NCBI RefSeq assembly: GCF_002157855.1
Contig: NZ_CP020880.1
Span: forward strand, 2,046,001-2,110,000
Direction of reading: 5' to 3'
DNA from: Sutcliffiella horikoshii
GTDB lineage: Bacteria > Bacillota > Bacilli > Bacillales > Bacillaceae_I
DNA: 64,000 bases
The translations under genes and the position numbers were made by a program. This document shows, in pieces, positions 63,017 through 64,000 of this stretch (position 1 is its first letter; each line of letters begins with the position of its first letter). The notes beneath the pieces are model-generated. The model did no database searches and was not told the origin of the DNA. It worked only from the letters and a program-made list of their open reading frames with translations.

Positions 63017-64000
63017 TTGAAAAAGTTGCTTGGGTTACTTTTAATTAGCGTTCTGGTTGTTGCTTCTGTTCTTTATTTTACAAGCACTCCAGAAAGGACT
63101 ACTGTTCAACCGAGTAATGAAATGGAGAAAGAGCTATTGGAAACTGCAGAAAAAACGTTTCGATTCTTTGAAGATTATACAGATCTTGAAACAGGTCTTA
63201 CCATGGATCGTGTTGATTTTGAGCAGGATGAAAACAAAGCCGAGCACACCTCCCCAACTAATATTGCCATGTATATGTTAGGGATGGTATCTGGTGTGGA
63301 ACTTGGTTTTATTTCCAAAAAAGAAGCAGAACAAAAACTTGAAAAAACCTTGCGCTCACTTAAAGAAATGGAAACTTGGAACGGACTTTATTACAATTGG
63401 TATTTCACTAAGAATGGGACGCAAAAAACAGATTGGGGACAGTTTATCTCAAGTGTTGATAATGGTTGGTTGACAGCAGGATTAATTGTCACGGGGCAGT
63501 ATTTTGAAGGTTTGAAAGAATTAACAGATCCTCTCGTGGAGCAAATGGATTATTCCACTCTTTATGACCCTTCAGTTGGTCATCTGTACGGAGGTTACGA
63601 TAAGGAACAAGAAAGCCTCACCCCTCACCATTACGGGATGTTATATACCGAGCCCAGAGTGGCAAGTTACCTTGCTATTGGTAAAGGAGATGTACCTGAG
63701 GAACATTGGTGGAAGTTGTACCGAACTTTTCCGCCAGAGTTTGACTGGCAATCTCAAACACCCACTGGAGCTATGAAGGATTACGACGGCATAAATGTTT
63801 TTCAAGGAATCTATGAATATGAAGGAATCAAATATGTACCAAGTTGGGGAGGTAGTATGTTTGAAGCGCTGATGCCAAGCCTTGTCATGAAGGAAAATGA
63901 ACTCGGTGTGGATGCTTTAGGATTGAATAATCTGCAGCATGTAAAAGGTCAAATCCGTTATGCAGAGATTAATGAGTTAGATGCTTGGGGATTCTCCCCT
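63017..64000 (+). CDS. Glycoamylase/DUF3131-like secreted protein, 3' end cut by window
   Basis: From TTG 63017 (AAGGAG ten bases upstream) the frame is open to the right edge, 328 codons so far. A membrane anchor (about 3-20) is followed by a domain with TSPTNIAMYMLGMVSGVELG, SSVDNGWLTAGLIVTG, HHYGMLYTEPRVASYLAIG, SWGGSMFEALMPSL and AWGFSP. This matches the Glycoamylase (PF10091)/DUF3131 group, which includes beta-1,2-glucanases. Substrate unknown. Confidence 0.8.
   Translation, partial: MKKLLGLLLISVLVVASVLYFTSTPERTTVQPSNEMEKELLETAEKTFRFFEDYTDLETGLTMDRVDFEQDENKAEHTSPTNIAMYMLGMVSGVELGFISKKEAEQKLEKTLRSLKEMETWNGLYYNWYFTKNGTQKTDWGQFISSVDNGWLTAGLIVTGQYFEGLKELTDPLVEQMDYSTLYDPSVGHLYGGYDKEQESLTPHHYGMLYTEPRVASYLAIGKGDVPEEHWWKLYRTFPPEFDWQSQTPTGAMKDYDGINVFQGIYEYEGIKYVPSWGGSMFEALMPSLVMKENELGVDALGLNNLQHVKGQIRYAEINELDAWGFSP

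Noticed and set aside
1-64000. CRISPR array, rRNA genes, insertion sequences, prophage
   Set aside because: No regularly spaced identical repeats, no rRNA sequence, and no transposase or phage structural gene seen.

Overview
The window reads as chromosome of a low-GC, endospore-forming Firmicute of the Bacillaceae. Small acid-soluble spore protein genes (sspP, sspO, sspN, tlp), a GerPF-like gene and spo0M point to a sporulator. The block sspP-sspO-acnA-yneN-sspN-tlp-yneP-yneQ-yneR-plsY-yneT-parE-parC has the Bacillus subtilis gene order, interrupted here by extra genes. I cannot name the species.

Layout. 1-2.1 kb: end of a DUF58 / TgpA-like operon. 2.1-2.4 kb: four-copy intergenic repeat. 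2.6-6 kb: proline operon (P5C reductase, glutamate 5-kinase, gamma-glutamyl phosphate reductase) without a T-box. 6-13.9 kb: small hypotheticals, a decayed DUF2817 gene, the selenocysteine tRNA on the minus strand, an ATPase, a DUF429 protein, two GyrI-like proteins and a GntR(YtrA-type)-ABC operon. 14-16.8 kb: two secreted charged proteins, one built of internal repeats, and small genes. 16.8-22 kb: the selenocysteine locus, with a GerPF-like gene overlapping selB, then selD, a SelW-like gene and selA. 22-30 kb: spore proteins, aconitase with a CcpC-type operator, thioredoxin-like protein, thioesterase and HesB-like protein. 30.3-43.1 kb: accessory genes (CapA, S9 peptidase, RND efflux, esterase, HAD, acetyltransferase, Spo0M, phosphatase, Nudix and others). 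43-49 kb: plsY, yneT, parE, parC. 49-54 kb: 21-bp tandem repeats, isochorismatase-like hydrolase, guanine deaminase-like protein, frameshifted LAGLIDADG endonuclease, frameshifted MFS transporter with a divergent HxlR regulator. 54-58.4 kb: cupin and a TetR-controlled ABC exporter. 58.4-64 kb: ClpP paralogue with a sigma factor, a fumC broken by a deletion, trhO, and the start of a glycoamylase-family gene that runs off the right edge.

The most notable system is selenocysteine incorporation. All four sel functions (selA, selB, selD and tRNA-Sec with UCA anticodon) lie within 14 kb, together with two genes read through in-frame UGA. SelD has selenocysteine at residue 18, and a 79-residue Rdx/SelW-like protein has a CxxU motif. 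Each UGA is followed at once by a hairpin that can serve as a bacterial SECIS element. Standard gene calling truncates the first gene and misses the second. The selenophosphate synthetase therefore needs selenium for its own synthesis.

Four genes are disrupted: DUF2817, LAGLIDADG endonuclease, MFS transporter and fumC. The DUF2817 gene has several lesions and fumC has lost about 19 bp, so these two are hard to blame on single-base sequencing errors. The other two could be either real or errors.
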